Positions 20,911 through 32,364 of a stretch of 64,000 bases of DNA are shown one piece after another. The notes under the pieces were generated by a model. The model was not told the DNA's origin. It did no database searches and was given only the letters and a program-made list of their open reading frames with translations. The position numbers were made by a program, and so were the translations under genes. Position 1 is the first letter of the stretch. Each line of letters begins with the position of its first letter. The DNA comes from Glebionis coronaria (lineage: Eukaryota; Streptophyta; Magnoliopsida; Asterales; Asteraceae), in assembly GCA_025667525.1 (NCBI GenBank), contig CM046875.1:118906340-118970339 (forward strand), given 5' to 3'.

Positions 20911-22671
20911 TTATAATCTTGCTACCGGTGCATATGTCTCGTCATAATCAATCCATTCTTGTTGATTATAGCCTTGAGCTACAAGTCTAGCCTTGTTACG
21001 AGACACAACACCATTCTCATCTAACTTTTTCCTATAGATCCATTTGGTTCCTATAATGGTAGAACTTCTAGGTGGAGGAACAAGTTCCCAAACATCATTA
21101 GCAACGAATTGATTCAATTCTTCTTGCATTGCAATGACCCAAGTCTCATCCGTCAAAGCTTCTTTAACATTCTTTGGTTCAATCAAGGAGACGAAACAAA
21201 AGAAGTTGCTTTGGTTTTGGACTTGAGATCTTAGGGTCCTTTGATTTAAGTCACCAATGATATTATTGAGAGTATGATCCTTAGACTCCTTAATGTTTAA
21301 TTCCTTTTCAACACTAAGGTCTTCAACTCCTATTTTTCTAACCTCTTTGGCTTTAATTACTACTATTTCATCAAAGTCATCATCAACCAATGGTGGTGTC
21401 TTGGGTAAAGGAGGGGTTTCGTCAAAAGTCACGTTAAGTGATTCTTCAATTACGCCTGAGGTTCTATTGAGGACTATGTAGGCTTTGCTAGTTTGGGAAT
21501 AACCTAAAAAGATACCATCATAAGACTTTGGGTCGAACTTATTAAGGTAGTCTTTGGTGTTGAGGATAAAGCACTTGCTTCCAAACACTCTAAAGTATTC
21601 CAATGATGGTTTCTTACCTTTAATAATCTCATAGGGGGTCTTTCCTAGGAAAGGTCGAATAAGAATTCGGTTTAGAATATAAGTCGATGTGTCCACGGAA
21701 TTGCACCAAAACTTTTGAGGCAAAGATTGCTCGTTTAACATCGTCCTACTCATCTCTTGGATGGTCCTATTCTTCCTTTCAACTACCCCATTTGATTGTG
21801 GAGTGCGAGGAGCCGAGAAGTTATGGGTAATACCATGAGCTTCACAAAAGGCACCAAATTGTACTTCATTATCAAATTCCCTACCATGATCCGTCCTAAT
21901 AGAAACAATTGGACATCCTAGTTGATTTTGAATTCTTCGACTAAAGATTTCGAAATGATCAAAAGCTTCATCCTTAGATTCCAAAAATCTAGTCCAAGTG
22001 AATCTAGAATAGTCGTCAACTATAACTAGGGTATAAAGATTACCTCCATAACTCCGTATGGCGGAAGGTCCAAAGAGATCCATATGTAGGAGCTCTAAGC
22101 ACCGAGAGGTTGAAACCAAATTCTTGTCTTTGTGACTTGAGTGAACCTGCTTTCCAACTTTGCAAGCATCACAAAAGTGACTATCAAACTTCATCTTGGG
22201 GAGGTGTCTTACCAACTCCTTAGAGACAAAAGATTGAATTAAACGCATATTAGCGTGACCTAATCTCCTATGCCAAAGAGTAGAATTATCATCTATAGTC
22301 GCAAGACATATGTTGTCTTTTGACTTCTTATTGACCTTCATGACATAAAGCCCATGCATTCTAACACCTTTTCCAATGACCTTTCCGTCTTTTACGATTT
22401 CACTGTCATGTTCCGAAAAGATGACCTTACACTTATTGTCACAAATTTGACCTATACTTAAAAGGTTAAACCCTAACTTATCTACATGCTCACCATTTTC
22501 AATGGTCATGGAGTCAATAGAAACCGTACCTTTGCCAATGATATTACCACGTATACTACTAGAGAATTTGACGTTACCTCCATCATATGCTTTGTAGCGC
22601 GAGAACAAACTTCGATTACCCGTCATGTGTTTAGAACAACCACTATCCTTAATCCACTCGTCGGGTTCCAA
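20911..22671 (-). pseudogene. copia 1 protease, integrase and RT fingers
   Basis: The aspartic protease active site reads DSGCSKHMTG near the N-terminus (about residues 9-18). The GAG-pre-integrase finger LWHRRLGHAN...FCDACKVGKQ lies near residues 130-180. The integrase core has Asp in LLHMDLFGPS, Asp in IRTDHGREF and Glu in NGVVERKNRT, all catalytic residues kept. The RT fingers IGTKWIYRKKLDENGVVSRN and ARLVAQGYNQQE follow. There is no ATG start; the frame opens at TTG after an upstream TAG, so protease was made from a longer Gag-Pol. The frame stops at TAA 20911-20913, making it a fragment. Confidence 0.9.
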
Positions 22672-22709
22672 ATCAATTCCCAGGCATATCTAGGTAACAA
22701 CACACACGA

Positions 22710-23423
22710 TCAAACATTTGGTCCCCAATATCTCATGGGTCCAAAATTGTAAGTTCCAAACATCCCTTGCATTTGGTTGGGATGCATGAATGGAGGAGGG
22801 GTTCCCCATGGGGAATAAAATGGAGGAGGATAATAATTCATATAACCATTTTGTTGTTCATTATTTCTCCTAGGTGTATTTGATCTTGGTTTAGAGTTGT
22901 GGTCATTCGTTCTAGGTGTTGGAGTTTTACTTCTAGGTCGTGAATTGTTTTGACTATCTCTTCTAGGTGTTGTCGTTCTACTTCTAGGCCTAGACTCATT
23001 CCGTACTCTTGGTGGAGTAGTGGATGGTCTTGATAAACTTCTATTTCCCATTAGAGGTTTACTCAAGGGCTTATAGAACTTATCAACGGCATTGTCGTCA
23101 AGTATGGGTAATTTGACATTGTTAACAATAAGATGCTTTGGTTGTTCATCTAAATTTGACTTTTCAGAAAGTTCAGGATTTTCAGCAAAATTTCTTTCTG
23201 GCCGCGGTTCCTTATCTAGGGCGGCGGTTCCATAGTGATAAGGAACCGCCCCATACAAACTGGGACCGCGTACAGCAGACGATTTTTCTGAAAATCTGAC
23301 TTGTTTAGGTTCACTAGTTGTTGCTTCATTTGAGTTAAAACCTACACCAAGTCTTTCCTTAGAATGAATTTGTTTGTTTAACATATCATCAAGAGTGCTA
23401 GTACCTTTCATGAACTTTTCCAA
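22710..23423 (-). pseudogene. copia 1 Gag-Pol basic linker with embedded palindromes
   Basis: The region is Arg/Ser/Thr/Pro-rich with repeats of the type RPRSRTTTPRRDS, RPRSKTPTPRTND, KPRSNTPRRNN (residues about 140-190), then a Tyr/Pro/Met-rich end (YPPPFYSPWGTPPPF). It ends with GPMRYWGPNV and TGA. It lies between zinc knuckle and protease, where Sireviruses have an extended linker. The coding sequence at 23204-23270 carries the GCGGTTCC palindromes of the LTR. The frame differs from pol, and an upstream stop separates it from the zinc-knuckle frame. Confidence 0.7.
23204..23270. repeat. copia 1 palindrome cluster inside coding sequence
   Basis: GCGGTTCCTTATC starts at 23204. GCGGTTCC / GGAACCGC arms flank ATAGTGATAA-type sequence at 23224-23249. 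GGGACCGCG lies near 23262. They are the same words as in the LTRs and at 19101-19165, here within the linker frame. Confidence 0.85.
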
Positions 23424-23507
23424 TTTAATGGAGGTGCTCTTGAGATTTTCATTCTCTAATCTAAGTTTCTCACAACTTAAGCAACCTATATCAACTTCTT
23501 TATTTTT

Positions 23508-23921
23508 CTAAAGCTTGTCTAATTTCTCCCTAAGTTCATTGATCTCATTTTCAAGCTTAGTTTTGGTTGATTTTAAGGTTTTGTTCTTTTCAATGAATTT
23601 AAGGCTAAGTTTGTGTAAATTATCATATTGGCCTTCTAATTCAATATCATCTAAGGTGGAGCTATCATTGCTATAATATTCGGTTTCAGAATGTACCTCT
23701 TTAGAAGTATGAGCCATAAGATATTTCTCCTCTTTGGGGTTGTCATCAACATCTTCACCGCTATCGCTCCAAGAACCACTAACGAACGCCGTGTGATTCT
23801 TATCGCGTGAAGGCTTTGGACACTCACTAATGAAATGATTTGGATCACCACATCTAAAGTAACTCCTATCACCTTTTTTCGTTCTTGGCAAACCGATTCT
23901 TTGAGAATGGTTTCTTGTCAT
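23508..23921 (-). pseudogene. copia 1 Gag zinc knuckle and coiled coil
   Basis: A CCHC-like knuckle reads FRCGDPNHFISECP (residues about 22-35). The first Cys appears as Tyr/Ser-Tyr-Phe context (SYFRCG), so one ligand seems lost. An acidic stretch (SDSGEDVDDNPKEEKY) follows, then a Lys/Glu/Leu heptad region (NKTLKSTKTKLENEINELREKLDKL) likely to form a coiled coil. The frame overlaps the end of the gag N-terminal frame, showing a frameshift near 23890. Confidence 0.8.
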
Positions 23922-24750
23922 TGTTGGGTTGCCTCACGTGTTGACCTCGTCTTTTGAAGAACTTCTTGAAATCTCTCACCGGCAATGCATACTCCTCGTC
24001 ATCGCTATCCGAGGAACTATCATGATCGCTTTGTGCCTTCTTGGCTTTGAGTGCAACAGACTTCCTTTCACTCTTGGTGTTTACCAATTTCGAGTCCTTC
24101 AAAATTATCATCTCATGAACCTTCAAGTTGCCTATGAGTTCATCGAGTGATAAAGTTGAGAGATCTTTCGATTCTTCAATCACCGTGACTTTTGCTCTCC
24201 ACTTCGGATGTAAGGCCCTTAGAAACTTCCTAACATTGTTCTTGCTAGAAAAACCTTCATCAAGTGCTTTTAGACTAGTAATAATAATGTTAAATCTAGC
24301 AAAAGCACAATCAATAGTTTCCTCTTCTAAGATGACAAATTGTTCATATTGTTGGACAAGAAGATCGATTTTGCTTTCTTTGACTTGGCTATTACTTTGG
24401 TGGGTTACTAAAAGAGTGTTCCAAATATCTTTAGCGGTTTTACACATAAAAATCCTTTCATACTCTTTCTTAGGTAAAGCATTATAAATCACCATTTTAG
24501 CCTCATTATTTTTCGAAAGTTTCTTTTTTATATCGTCATTAGCTTTTTCAAAAGTGACCAATTCTTTTGTTTTAGAAACTTCATTAAATTGATAAGGTAA
24601 AAAATCACCATTGGTAATAACATGCCAAAGATCTAAATCTTTTGATTTCACATAAGTCTCAAATCTATTTTTCCAATAAATAAAACTATCGGTTTCAAAA
24701 AGTGGTGGTCTTTGCATAGATTGCCCTTCTAGGTACTTGTTGGAATCCAT
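23869..24750 (-). pseudogene. copia 1 Gag N-terminal part
   Basis: The start is [20 protein letters not shown], about 55 bp after the PBS. The blocks [56 protein letters not shown] and [12 protein letters not shown] are typical of UBN2/copia gag. A Lys/Arg-rich and Asp/Ser-rich tail follows. 293 codons are readable before a stop produced by a frameshift. As structural capsid precursor it would form the virus-like particle in the cytoplasm. Confidence 0.88.
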
Positions 24751-24804
24751 AGATCGATTAAAGTTTTAAAATATAATATAATTTAAAAATTCATGAGCAA
24801 CCTC

Positions 24805-24816
24805 GCTCTGATACCA
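24805..24816 (-). other. copia 1 primer-binding site (initiator tRNA-Met)
   Basis: The minus strand reads TGGTATCAGAGC two bases after the LTR end. It pairs with the 3' end of plant initiator tRNA-Met. Confidence 0.95.
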
Positions 24817-24818
24817 AT

Positions 24819-26036
24819 TGTAGAAACTAGAAGGGGGGGGGGGGGTTGAATAGTTTCTTATATTTACTTGTTAAAAGATGGTTTTCAAAAAAATCGTTTT
24901 TCAAAAACTTAGGCTTGAGGAAATATGTGAAATCTTCTTATGCACAATATGAACAATGATAGTGTAACTAAACTAATACTAACTAATGTATATGAACTAA
25001 GGATAAAGAATGTATAGAGTTAAGGGTAAAGAAAGATCAAACCAAACACCAAGGATTTATAGTGGTTCGGCAACAAAGCTCACTCCTCGTTCCTACTACA
25101 CTCCTCGAGTACTCCTTACTTGAGAGTTCACTACACAACAAGCTCCTTATGGTGGAGAAAACCTTACACGTTGCTTAACCAATTTCCGACTCTAAGCTAA
25201 AAGTCGAGCCCTAATTGTAGCTAGGACCAATCTACACAACTATACTTAGTACATACACAACTTCCAAATAGACACAACTACTTGGATCTTCACAACTATG
25301 ACACAACAACAAATGTATAATATTTGATCTTCAAAGGATCTTTGGTGGTGGACTCAACACTTCACAAGGATAGTGTTCTTCTCTTTGCACTTGGAAAGGA
25401 AGGGATGGATAGGATAGATTCACTTCTAAACAAGTAGTAATCAATCAAATGATCAAGGATTTGAGTGATTTAAGAAGTATGTTTGAATCTGGAAATATAT
25501 GTGCAAAAAAGGTGAAGAGAAAATCTGAGAATGGTCCACTATTTATAGGACAAAGGGCCAACGGCTATATCTGCCCGCGGTTCCTTATCTCAGCCGGCAG
25601 TACCTTATCGATAAGGAACCACATAGGCACTAGGGAACCACCGGAGTAGACTCCGCTCCCTTTTTGTCCTTTAGTGGTGGAGGTCTTATCTGATTATAAA
25701 ATATCTTGAAAGAATATTCCAAATCAAAAAATAATATGCCATTTTCAAATATTTAATTTAATAAAACATTTTCTTAAAAAGAAAGTTTAATAAAAAAACT
25801 TGTCACACTTATTAAAAAGTGAGTTTTAAGAAAAGATTAAATCACTTGATCACTTGATTAAGGTTAGTACTTGTTTATTCATACCTTAAGTGAAAATGGG
25901 TAAAATGAAAAATACTTGAACTCAAGAATTCATTTTTCGTTGTTTTCGTAAATGCTTGTTTTTACATATTGTCGTAATCAAAACTAAGCGAGACCGAAAA
26001 ATGCAAGTAACGTTTTTAGGCATTATTGCATTAACA
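24819..26036 (-). mobile_element. copia 1 5' LTR (1218 bp)
   Basis: This is a direct copy of 16897-18128. It has a 13-base G run at 24833-24845, a TATA box (25540-25548) and the palindrome near 25597-25622 with changes (GCAGTACC / GGAACCAC) relative to the 3' LTR. The next base outside the element begins the TGAAA duplication. Confidence 0.93.
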
Positions 26037-28069
26037 TGAAAGATCATATATTCAGCTATAACTGGGAACAAAAATCAGCTAATAATATCCACTATCAAAG
26101 AAATGCCAAGTGATTGAAGATTTCTTGTTTAAACTGACTAAGACTGGCCCAAAGTTTTTCTATACCATTTGTCTTTTTGACAAAAACTTTGACCACAAAA
26201 CTCTACGAAATGACTTGTACTGGCTTAATGAGTATGTGTAAGCTTAAAACAACTGAATTCCACAACTGATTCAAGAAAACTTTGTAAATCCAAACACTAG
26301 TTTAAGACTGAATTGAAAAGTTTTTCAAAGACTTTTTGAGCAAATGTTTATGAAATCATTAGAGAGATATCTGAACTTGTTTACCAACTCAGTTGAACTA
26401 AAAACCAACAAAGCAACACCAAGATTAGACTAAGGAACTCAATTAAGCTGACTGATGAATTTTAAGCTGATGAAAAGCCAAATAAGCTAACTAGAACAGA
26501 ATTAGGAACTAATTAAATGACTAACAAACTATCAAATCATCAATATCACACCAAAAGAACACTAAATCAATCATAGTTCAACAGTTAAACTTAGTATCTA
26601 GGAATTAAGCATGGCAAGGCAATTTAGTGGAACAAAAATGAGAACTTGATTCCTTTTAGCTATGAAGCCTACACTGATGGAGTAGTTAGGCGCTGAGCCA
26701 ACTAATATCAACAAGAACACCAATTATCAACCACCAGAACTCATCAAATCATCATCATCATCTAATACTCATCGCCCCCTGCATCATTCTGATCTTTTGG
26801 CTATGGAAATGAACTAGAACTGTTTGAAATCGGCTACAAGCTTCTAAAACACATCAAACAAGCTCTATTGATCTTGTATGATCAATAGAACTAAGCAGCA
26901 ACAATGAAGGTAGAAGAATGCAGGTATGAAAGAGAATTGTAGTGAAGAATGAAAATTGAAGCTTTATTAATGGCGAATGTTTGTTACAGGGTTGTTACAA
27001 GTCTAACTAACTACCTCAAGTGGTTTACAATCACTTGAGGTTAGTTGCTAACTAAGATTCTAACTGAAATTAAGGGAAAATTATAAAGTGTGTGTTTTTT
27101 CACACACTAAGTACACACTACAAATGAAATACATCTACGCTATTTATAGAAGAAGAATTGGAGTTTGTTGGGGATGAGTGACGTGTGGGAACCAATCCCC
27201 AACTAACACGGGTACTTGATCTCTCAATTGGTTTTTGCTGATGAAGAACAGATTTGGGGATCTTCTCTTGAGTGGATTTCAGCTTAATTCATTGGTTGGA
27301 ATGAATTCGTCTTGTGATTTTAAGCAAGTTTGATGTTAACACCTTCGTCTGAAACTCACTCCTTTGTGATCTCGAATCTAGGCTTGCTATGAACTTTGAA
27401 TGACCACGTGTTGGTTGTTTATTGGGTAAAAAGGATTCACATGTATCATTATCCAAATACCAATTTGTGATTGGTTGAATATTGAAGTAGTGGGGTTCCT
27501 GTTTAGATTTGTTTATTAATGGGTGGCAACTGCTAGTGGCCAGCTGGCCATGAGGTGGCAATCCAAGTATATAAAATGAGCTCTTCTCATTGGTCCAAAG
27601 AAATGTCACACGGATCAAGCATAAACTTTCCTTTGTTTTGGCAAATTCAGTCCTTGTAATTAGCATAATTGTAACTTGAGATAAAATCTTCATAAAGTTG
27701 TCATTTCTGATCCTTCAAGCTTCAAACTTGCACACAATTGATCCTTTGACTATTTGACTTGATAGTTGACCATATTTGACTTGATTCTTGACTTTCTCAT
27801 ATTTGCACTTTTAGTCCTTCAACTTTGAAAGTTGTCAAGAAAGGTCCTTTGACTTTGATTGGCTTGTCACTTTTCATCATCCTTTTGTCTTTTCTTCATC
27901 AATAAAGGCTTGAATTCCTTGTTTGCTCCATAATTATATCTTTTTACCTACACAAGCACAAACAACAAAACATACTCATAATACTGCTTTTATGAATCAA
28001 AATCAGGTATTTTGCTTTGTGTTTTAGGGTGATTTGTGATATAATTGATATCAGATTTCACTCATATCA
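26037..28069 (-). mobile_element. Athila B 3' LTR, inner part
   Basis: On the minus strand this LTR begins TGATATGAGTGAAATC directly after the polypurine tract and runs to the copia 1 insertion site. A 134-codon antisense frame (27289-27693) has no family features and is not counted as a gene. Many 'TTTGAC' and 'CTTCAA' words (27700-27850) are also found in LTRs A and C. The LTR is about 3 kb in total. Confidence 0.7.
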
Positions 28070-28109
28070 AACCCCCTACACTTGATCATTGCCATGACCT
28101 CATGCAATG
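28070..28109 (-). promoter_or_regulatory. Athila B 3' polypurine tract and adjoining hairpin
   Basis: Minus-strand AGTGTAGGGGGTT abuts the LTR start. Just upstream a hairpin (28087-28109) has stem CATT-gc-CATG, loop ACCT (plus strand), CATG-c-AATG. Athila C has the same structure with CGTG / CACG in the inner stem, a compensatory change. Confidence 0.75.
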
Positions 28110-29674
28110 CCACATTTTAAAGCACCAATTTACACTTTTCTCATAATTAATCCACCTTGGCCAATATGGAATGCTTTTATACACACTTACACTATATGAT
28201 GCATGATTTTGATTTATACAATGCAATGCAAAGAAAAGCAATTCTATTTATATATTTTTAGATTTTTCTTGAAATGGTTTTGATGAAATAACTCATAAAG
28301 AAATCAGAGACTTTAATTAGGGCTTTGGTACCATGAACACTTATCATCCTCAAGTTTCACTTTCCCCATACCAAGCTTAAAAACAAGATCATTGTTATTC
28401 ATAAGTGAAAGTGCATCAACTCATTCATAAAGATTAATTGTGTTACCATTAAACCTCCACTTATTATGCCTTTAAAGTCGGTTATTATTTGAGCAAATTG
28501 CTTTTGGGCAAATTTGTCATTATTTAAAGAGTGAAATATAAGAAGTGTAAAATCTCAAAATAAGGAAGCACGATTTTAATCCTAACTAACTATCTTATCT
28601 ATTACTCGAAAAACTGCCCACAATTGATATAAGTCTGACGCAAAATAATAAGTCATTCGCCTTATGTGTAAGATCCTTATGTCATGCATTAATAAGTAGC
28701 TACACACTCGCTAAGGAAAGAAAAATAAAACTCACGCAATAATTTATATCCTCCGCCTTTTTGAAGCCTTGGATCTTCAATCCCGCAACCCGTCAAGGTA
28801 ATATTGGATTGGAGCAACTATCAAATCCCCGCAACCATTATGAGAGTAATATTAGAATTCAATAGCTACTATAATTAGCACTTCACTGCCCCTCTTGGGA
28901 GTCTTGTATAATTATTACTTTTCTTTTTTTTTTCTAGCCACTTATTTTTTTCATAAGACGCTCTTATTTTTCTTAATTCCTCACGAAGAAAGTTGAAAAG
29001 AATAAAAGGAAAAACACCCGCTAAGTATTAAGCATGACATAAGTCTAGTACACAAAACGTTCTAACTTAGAATCTTAAGACGTACTTATACCAACCACGA
29101 ATGATTAGTCAAAAATGCATAAGAGACTACAAACCAATTAAAACCGTTCTTGATTATTTATTAACATATATACATGCGTTGACAAGAAAATAAAGGTTGC
29201 GAAAGGGGATATAAAAGCCACAATTAATTAATATGAGGTTAATCTATCCCTTAACACCTACTTCAAACTCTATCATCTCTTGTTCTCCACAGTTTAAAAT
29301 CTCAAATAATGATACTAGTGGATGCTTATCCTAATAAACCAATGAAGGTATACATGGTTAAGGCTACTAGCTAGAGAATGATTAGATAAGCAAACTCGGG
29401 TTGAGTCAAAGTATCCATGGTGGGCCTAATATGTCAAAGAAGTCTAAATTTGTTAAACCATATCCTTATTATAGTTTTTTCCTTTTATATATTTTTGATG
29501 CAAAATAAAAGAAAAATATATACAATGCAAATGTGTTATGAAAATGCAAAAATTATGAATGCATATTTTTGGTGGCCAAAGTAGATCAAAAATTTGAAAA
29601 ATGATTGAAAAATTAATTTCCTAGTTATCATGAAATCAATAGAAAATTTCTAGGTAAGGTCACTTCGATAGAAG
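28110..29674 (-). other. Athila B 3' spacer
   Basis: This is non-coding sequence between the two purine modules. Athila elements can have an env-like ORF here; I see none. Short A/T-rich runs only. Confidence 0.5.
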
Positions 29675-29745
29675 ACCCCCTACACTTAAGATAAACATTG
29701 TCCTTAATGTTTAAAAGTATTGGAGTAAACTCCCCTACACTTATG
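29675..29745 (-). promoter_or_regulatory. Athila B second hairpin and purine-tract module
   Basis: Minus-strand AGTGTAGGGG-type tracts lie at 29675-29687 and 29731-29743. Between them is a hairpin (29693-29712, arms AAACATT / AATGTTT, loop around TCCT on the plus strand). Athila C has the same module at 45346-45420. A third tract of the same wording lies at 29933-29944. Confidence 0.65.
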
Positions 29746-30058
29746 ACATTGATAACTTTTCTTAACCTAAGCTAAGGAAGGACTACTATAGTGAAGTCAT
29801 TTTAAGCACAATGTGGTTTGAAAATCACAATAGTAACGAAGTGAACCCGATACAAGGGCCTCCTCCATAAGCTCCAATGTATGCAATGAGAGAGAGCAAC
29901 CCTACAAACATCAAGAAGACAAAAGAGAGGCATCCCCTACACTTCTTCTCAACTATATATCCTTATTCCTATCCTACCACACTCTAGTCTAAAAGATCTA
30001 AGCCTAGTTATTCAAGCTTGATTTATGGAGTCTCTAGCTCGACTCTTCCCACAATGAA
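29746..30058 (-). other. Athila B post-pol spacer
   Basis: No coding content was seen. It includes the extra purine tract at 29933-29944. Confidence 0.4.
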
Positions 30059-30391
30059 TTAATTCATGGGGAAAATAGGGATCTCTTGGACCATTTCAAC
30101 GGAAATGTCCTCCCCAAAGTAATGCTTAACACGGTGACCATTCACTTTGAAATTTGGGCCATTTGGTTGAGACAACTCAATAGTCCTATATGGAAATACT
30201 TGAGCAATGGTGAATGGACCGGACCATCTTGACATAAGCTTGCCCGCAAAGAGTTTCAACCTTGAGTTAAAGAGGAGAACCGACTCTCCAACTTTGAACT
30301 CACGGTTCTTAATCTTAGCATCATGCAATTGCTTAGTCTTTTCCTTGTAAAGCAACGAGTTTTCATAGGCGTTGGCTCTCAGTTCATCCAT
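30059..30391 (-). pseudogene. Athila B integrase C-terminal domain
   Basis: The blocks KEKTKQLHDAKIKNREFKVG, VLLFNSRLKLFAGKLMSRW, SGPFTIAQVFPYRTIEL and VNGHRVKHYFGE are typical of the Athila integrase tail. It ends at its own stop after IPIFPMN. It is in a different frame from the integrase core, so a frameshift lies between 30391 and 30475. Confidence 0.88.
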
Positions 30392-30474
30392 CTCATTAAG
30401 TTGGTCTTTTCTATACGAACCGACTTAGTTTAAATCAAAGTTAGCCGATTTGAGATCCCATGAAGCCTTATACT

Positions 30475-31374
30475 CTAACTCGAATGGGAGGTGGCATGCT
30501 TTTCCATAGACAAGCCTATACGGAGTACAACTAATTGGTGTTTTAAAAGTCTTCCTAAAAGCCCACTAGGATCATCAAGCTTATTCGACCAAGAAGCTCG
30601 ATGCTCTCCCACCGTTCTCTCTAAAATCCTCTTTAAAGCACGATTTGTGACCTCGGTTTGGCCATTGGTTTGAGGGTGATACGCGGTAGAAAGTCTATGG
30701 TTAACACTATAATTCTTGATGACTCTTGTAAATTGATCATTACAAAAATGAGTCCCACGATCACTTATGATAGCCCGAGGTACACCAAATCTAGCAAATA
30801 ATTGCTTCAAGAACTTGACTACAACTCTAGCATCATTGGTAGGCAAGGCTTTAGCCTCAACCCACTTTGAAACATAGTCCATGGCTACAAGTATGTACTT
30901 ATTGCCCTTTCATGATGGAAAAGGTCCCATTAAGTCTATACCCCATACATCAAAAATCTCACACTCTTGTATGAAATTTTGTGGCATCTCATCTCTTTGA
31001 TTAGTTTTTCCTTGTCTTTGACAAACATCACAAAATTTCACCATCTCTTGGGCATCATTGTAAATTGAAGGCCAATAGTAACCCGAATCAAAGACTTTCT
31101 TGGCCGTGTAGTTGGGCCCAAAATGGCCCCCCGTGGTTCCTTTATGACAAGCTTCTAAGATATTAAATGATTCGGGCCCATCTACACAACGTCTTATGAT
31201 TTGGTTCGCACATTTCCTAAAGAGGTAAGGGTCATCCCAAAAGTAGTATTTTTCTTCCTTGAGAAACTTTTTCTTTTGTTGGGAAGTTAAACCCTCTATA
31301 AGCACATCCCCCACAAGATAGTTTGCTATATCCGCAAACCAAGGGGTGGCATCCTCTTGTGAAGAGATAGACAT
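30475..31374 (-). pseudogene. Athila B integrase zinc finger and core
   Basis: The HHCC finger reads [10 protein letters not shown]...[10 protein letters not shown]. The core has Asp in [12 protein letters not shown], Asp in IISDRGTHF and Glu in QTNGQTEVTNR, so the D,D,E triad is present. An in-frame TGA splits the core at 30910-30912 between the first catalytic Asp and the DYVSKWVEA block. The end is out of frame with the C-terminal domain. Confidence 0.9.
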
Positions 31375-32364
31375 GAGCTCCTCAAGTGGAAGGATTCATT
31401 GATTTCCTTATGAGGAAATTCTCCTTGAAAAGGATGCTCAAGTCTACTCAAGTGATCCGTCGCAAAATTCTCGGCTCCTTTCTTATCACGGATCTTTATG
31501 GAAAACTCTTGTAGCAACAAAACCCATCTCAAAAGCCTAGGCTTAGCATCTTGCTTTGTCATAAGGTACTTGAGAGCAGAATGATTCGTATACACTATGG
31601 TCTTAGAAAGCACAAGATAGGGTCTAAATTTCTCAAAGGCATAAACAATAGCAAGCAACTCTTTTTCCGTAGTGGTATAATGAAGTTGAGCACCCGTCAT
31701 TGTCTTACTCGCATAGTGTATAGGTTAGAAATGCTTATTAACTCTTTGTCCCAACACGACCCCTATGGCATAATCACTAGCGTCACACATGAGTTCAAAA
31801 GGCAAATCCTAATTTGGTGATACCAAAACGGGAGCCTAGGTCAACTTTTCCTTAAGAATCTCAAAAGACACTAAACACTCTTGTGTGGATATGAAAGGAG
31901 CCTCTTTTTCTAAGAGATGGGTCATGGGTCTTGCAATCTTAGAAAAGTCTTGTATAAAACGTCTATAGAAACCCACATGACCAAAAAAAACTCCTAACTC
32001 CTTTCACTGTGGTAGGTGGGGGAAGTTTGGCAATAACATCTATTTTAGCTCGATCCACTTCTAAACCTTTGTTGGATATCTTATGTACTAAAACTATCCC
32101 TTATTTGACCATGAAATGGCATTTCTCCCAAATAAGAACAAGACGTGTTACTTCACACCTCTTTATCATACATTCTAAATGGGAGAGACAAGAAGTGAAT
32201 GAATCTCCAAAGACAGAGAAATCATCCATGAAAACCTCCATAGTGTGCTCAATCATGTCATGAAAAATTGCCATCATACACCTTTGGAATGTTCCCGGGG
32301 CATTGCACAAGCCAAAAGGCATTCTCTTATAAGCAAATGTGCCATAGGGACAAGTGAATGTGGT
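31326..32364 (-). pseudogene. Athila B RT thumb and RNase H
   Basis: The RT palm continues with MPFGLCNAPGTFQRCMMAIF and the catalytic FMDD in EVFMDDFSVFG. A stop at 32101 follows HFMVK. RNase H blocks CDASDYAIGVVLGQR (about 31755-31800), [20 protein letters not shown] and [11 protein letters not shown] lie in other frames. The usual DHAALKYL is here NHSALKYL, so a catalytic-region Asp is Asn. Confidence 0.88.

Larger units (their letters stand above)
16897..26036 (-). mobile_element. copia 1: complete Sirevirus-like Ty1/copia, 9140 bp, TSD TGAAA
   Basis: Two direct LTRs (16897-18128 and 24819-26036) begin TGTTAATGCA and end CTACA on the minus strand. TGAAA flanks the element on both sides (16892-16896 and 26037-26041). 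The PBS is complementary to initiator tRNA-Met (24805-24816) and the PPT is at 18129-18142. Order on the minus strand is gag, zinc knuckle and coiled coil, long basic linker, PR, INT, RT, RH, then a 3' ORF. PR-INT-RT-RH order defines Ty1/copia; the large gag-pro linker, the promoter palindromes and the 3' ORF suggest the Sirevirus lineage. Several stops and frameshifts make it non-autonomous. Its LTRs differ from each other more than those of gypsy D. Confidence 0.93.

Noticed and set aside
24805..24816. A tRNA gene at the TGGTATCAGAGC sites (also 46362 and 60159)
   Set aside because: Only the 12-nt complement of the tRNA 3' end is present, at the correct spot for a primer-binding site. No cloverleaf surrounds it.
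27289..27693. A 134-codon minus-strand frame, possible host gene
   Set aside because: It lies inside the Athila B LTR, with no recognisable domain and composition like the surroundings.
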